In this document: positions 62,052-64,000 of the stretch, piece after piece
Layout: each line of letters opens with the position of its first letter
How positions within the stretch are numbered: position 1 is the first letter of the stretch
Position numbers and translations under genes: made by a program
The notes under the pieces: model-generated
Told to the model about the DNA's origin: nothing
The model's input: the letters and a program-made list of their open reading frames with translations, nothing else
Database searches by the model: none
DNA from: Halorubrum sp. 2020YC2
GTDB lineage: Archaea; Halobacteriota; Halobacteria; Halobacteriales; Haloferacaceae
Length of the DNA: 64,000 bases
Direction of reading: 5' to 3'
Assembly (NCBI RefSeq): GCF_018623055.1
Contig: NZ_CP076019.1
Span: forward strand, 2,294,001 to 2,358,000

Positions 62052-63101
62052 ATGCAGGGACCGCTGTGGACGGACACGCACGCGCCCGACCTCGACGAGA
62101 TCCGGCAGGACGAGGCCCGCGACCGCCTGCGCCGGGCCGTCGACGAGCCGATGAACCTCGTCGTCCAGGGGCCGCCCGGGGTCGGGAAGACGGCGGCGGC
62201 GCGGGCGCTCGCGGACGCGTCGCACGCCGACCCGGACGCCGACCTGATCGAGATCAACGTGGCCGACTTCTTCGGCCGGACGAAAAAGGAGATCCGGACG
62301 GACCCGCGGTTCGAGGGGTTCCTCGAAGGGCGGAGCAGTATGGCGAAACGCGACATGATAAACCGCGTGCTGAAGGAGTCCGCGTCGTACGCGCCGATGT
62401 CCGGCGAGTACAAGACGGTCCTGTTGGACAACGCGGAGGCGATCCGCGAGGACTTCCAGCAGGCGCTGCGCCGCGTGATGGAGAAGCACCACCGGACCAC
62501 CCAGTTCGTGATCGCGACCCGCCAGCCCTCGAAGCTCATCGCCCCGATCCGGTCGCGCTGCTTCCCGGTCCGCGTGCGCTCCCCGACCACCGACGAGACG
62601 ATCGACGTCCTCGAAACGATCTGCGACCGCGAGGGCGTCGAGTACGACGGCGACGGGCTGGAGTTCGTCGCCAGCGCGGCCGGCGGCGACCTCCGCGAGG
62701 CGGTGCTCTCGGCGCAGGCGACCGCGGTCGAGGGCGACGAGGTCACCATGTCGACCGCCTACGAGACGCTGGGCGACGTGGGCGACGACGACGCGCTCCG
62801 CGAGGCGCTCGCCAGCGCCCGCGACGGCGACCTGAAGGGCGCGCGCTCGACGCTCGACGACCTCCTCGACGAGGGGTACGACGGGCAGGAACTGCTCCGC
62901 GAGACCCTCCGGGTCGCGCGCGCCGGCTCCGAGTACGGCGGCGACGACCTCGCGCGGCTCCACGCGCTCGCGGGCGAGGCCGACCTCGACCTCTCGGACG
63001 GGTTAGACGACACGACCCACCTCGTCCACCTGCTCGCGGCGTGGGCGGCCGGGCGAACCGAACTCTCGCCCGCGCTGCGGGACGCGGAGGTGGCGCCGTG
63101 A
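62052..63101 (+). CDS. rfcC: Replication factor C small subunit 2
   Basis: 349 residues. Clamp-loader AAA+ subunit that helps open PCNA and load it at primer ends. Walker A VVQGPPGVGKTAAARAL (about 37-53), SRC motif PIRSRCFPV, sensor 2 region GGDLREAVLSAQ. The Walker B acidic cluster is LLDNAEAI rather than the usual DEAD/DExx, so ATP hydrolysis at this site is probably reduced. Such a second small subunit is typical of haloarchaea and methanogens, forming a three-type RFC. Followed by asd with a GTGA overlap. Confidence 0.94.
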   Translation: MQGPLWTDTHAPDLDEIRQDEARDRLRRAVDEPMNLVVQGPPGVGKTAAARALADASHADPDADLIEINVADFFGRTKKEIRTDPRFEGFLEGRSSMAKRDMINRVLKESASYAPMSGEYKTVLLDNAEAIREDFQQALRRVMEKHHRTTQFVIATRQPSKLIAPIRSRCFPVRVRSPTTDETIDVLETICDREGVEYDGDGLEFVASAAGGDLREAVLSAQATAVEGDEVTMSTAYETLGDVGDDDALREALASARDGDLKGARSTLDDLLDEGYDGQELLRETLRVARAGSEYGGDDLARLHALAGEADLDLSDGLDDTTHLVHLLAAWAAGRTELSPALRDAEVAP

Positions 63102-63739
63102 GTCGTGCGCCGCCGCTCTCCCGGCTCCTCCCGTTTCCGGTCGTCGACGCCGCGTGGGACCTCGCGCTCGTCCCGGCGCTCGCGGGCGCCGTCGCGCTGC
63201 CCCTCGTCCCGCCCCTCGGGGCCGCGCTCGTCGCGCTCGCCGTCGGCGTCCTCTGGTTCCACCGCGACCCCGAGCGCGACCCGCCGGCGGACGAGGAAAC
63301 GGTGCTCTCCCCGGCCGACGGAACGGTCTCGGTGGTGCGCGAGGAGGGCTCCCGGCTCCGGGTCGGCGTGTTCATGAACGTCACCGACGTCCACGTCAAC
63401 CGCGCGCCGCTCGCGGGCGAGGTCCGCGAGGTCCGCCACCGCCCCGGCGCGAACCGCCCGGCGTTCGACAAGGAGTCGGACCGCAACGAGCAGGTCGCGA
63501 TCGACTTCGGTGACTACGAACTGCTCGTCATCGCGGGCTGGTTCGCCCGGCGGATCCACCCGTCTGTCGAGCGCGGCGACCGGGTCGAGCGCGGCGACCG
63601 CGTCGGCCACGTCTCGTTCGGCTCGCGCGCGGACGTGGTGCTGCCTGCGGACGTGGGTCGCGAGGACCTGCTCGTCACGGAGGGTGACAGCGTGCGCGCG
63701 GGCGAGACGATCGTCGCGGAGCGGCCGGACGCGACGTAG
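63098..63739 (+). CDS. asd: Archaetidylserine decarboxylase
   Basis: 213 residues from the GTG at 63098 overlapping the rfcC stop (GTGA). Converts archaetidylserine to archaetidylethanolamine. PSD family, short form: one N-terminal membrane segment pair (AWDLALVPALAGAVALPLVPPLGAALVALAVGVLWF), LSPADGTVSVV, MNVTDVHVNRAPLAGEV, and the self-cleavage site VSFGSRADVVLP, whose Ser becomes the pyruvoyl cofactor. In Haloferax this lipid is linked to archaeosortase-dependent anchoring of surface proteins. The archaetidylserine synthase gene is not in the window. Confidence 0.93.
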   Translation: MSRAPPLSRLLPFPVVDAAWDLALVPALAGAVALPLVPPLGAALVALAVGVLWFHRDPERDPPADEETVLSPADGTVSVVREEGSRLRVGVFMNVTDVHVNRAPLAGEVREVRHRPGANRPAFDKESDRNEQVAIDFGDYELLVIAGWFARRIHPSVERGDRVERGDRVGHVSFGSRADVVLPADVGREDLLVTEGDSVRAGETIVAERPDAT

Positions 63740-63855
63740 GGCCTCGGAGCGGCGCGGGGTCCCGGAGCGACGTCGCGTCCCGGACGCCGACCCGCGCTGG
63801 CGACGCCAGAGTTCGGGCATACGCTTTTGTTTCACGGCGGTGACCAGTCCCGTGT

Positions 63856-64000
63856 ATGCCGGAAGAAACCATCCACGAGGCGAAGCGGCCCCGGACCCGA
63901 CAGGGACTGGCCACGTACCTCCGCCGGATCGCCCGCGCGCTGGGACGGGGCGAGCCGGTCCCGGTCGACGAGGCCGGAACGGTGACGGTCGACGCCGCCG
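63856..64000 (+). CDS. Amphi-Trp domain protein, 5' part
   Basis: The first 48 codons from the ATG at 63856: MPEETIHEAKRPRTRQGLAT, then YLRRIARALGRGEPVPVDEAGTVTVDAA. This matches the start of the short amphi-Trp domain proteins of haloarchaea, basic at the N-terminus with an amphipathic helix. The rest lies beyond the window. CATACGCTTTTG at about 63818-63829 is the promoter region. Confidence 0.75.
   Translation, partial: MPEETIHEAKRPRTRQGLATYLRRIARALGRGEPVPVDEAGTVTVDAA

Overview
The window is chromosomal DNA of a halophilic archaeon, most like Halorubrum or a close relative in the Haloferacales. This rests on very high GC, strongly acidic proteins, archaeal information-processing genes (aIF2-gamma, Rpo7, Spt4, S17e, S24e, aEF-1beta, the fused Kae1-Bud32, the second RFC small subunit), haloarchaeal families of unknown function, TATA boxes placed directly upstream of start codons (leaderless messages), and a bacterial-type NAD-dependent DNA ligase. 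The genus is an inference from overall character, not from a search.

Layout. 1-10.5 kb: glutamyl-tRNA synthetase (cut by the edge), SurE, CarA divergent from an Lrp-type regulator, isocitrate dehydrogenase, a glycosyltransferase/HTTM membrane pair and an isoaspartyl peptidase. 10.5-17.5 kb: a cupin/zinc-ribbon protein, a four-gene operon (CofD, DUS-like protein, CitG-like protein, DUF447) in which every junction is a GTGA overlap, S17e, a TctA-type transporter, a small zinc finger protein and aEF-1beta. 17.6-19.6 kb: an IS200/IS605 element with intact tnpB, a DUF2080 gene, and a tnpA broken by two amber codons. 19.6-28.6 kb: DUF5809/DUF5810, the aIF2-gamma/PIN/Rpo7/Spt4/dephospho-CoA kinase operon, S24e with Kae1-Bud32, small proteins and a histidine kinase. 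28.7-41.3 kb: LysRS/UMP kinase, MoaE, an M50 protease, UbiB-type kinase with Hsp20, an alpha/beta hydrolase and Cdc48 coupled to an Hsp20-like small protein. 41.3-55.6 kb: NrdJ, the pyrG/guaAb/DUF7126/glutaredoxin operon, a scar of gene remnants, an amidohydrolase, LigA, an ABC exporter and tRNA-Val with tandem partial copies of its 3' end. 55.6-64 kb: DUF192 and SHOCT proteins, a complete sugar ABC importer, DUF4013, RfcC, archaetidylserine decarboxylase and the start of an amphi-Trp protein.

The least expected signal lies between genes. Four intergenic regions (5011-5414, 11291-11630, 20611-20945, 45065-45535) hold diverged copies of one element, two in each orientation. Short sequence blocks are conserved, while the stretches between them can form stems whose two arms change together from copy to copy. 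Some copies also carry arrays of unrelated short palindromes closed by three-base loops. This pattern fits a structured RNA or a hairpin-bearing mobile repeat. I do not recognise it as a named family.

Themes: much of the window is housekeeping (translation, nucleotide synthesis, replication, proteostasis). Many operons are translationally coupled by 1-4 base overlaps. Horizontal or mobile contributions are limited to the IS element, the tRNA-Val-associated repeats, the dispersed element and the remnants at 48.96-49.34 kb.
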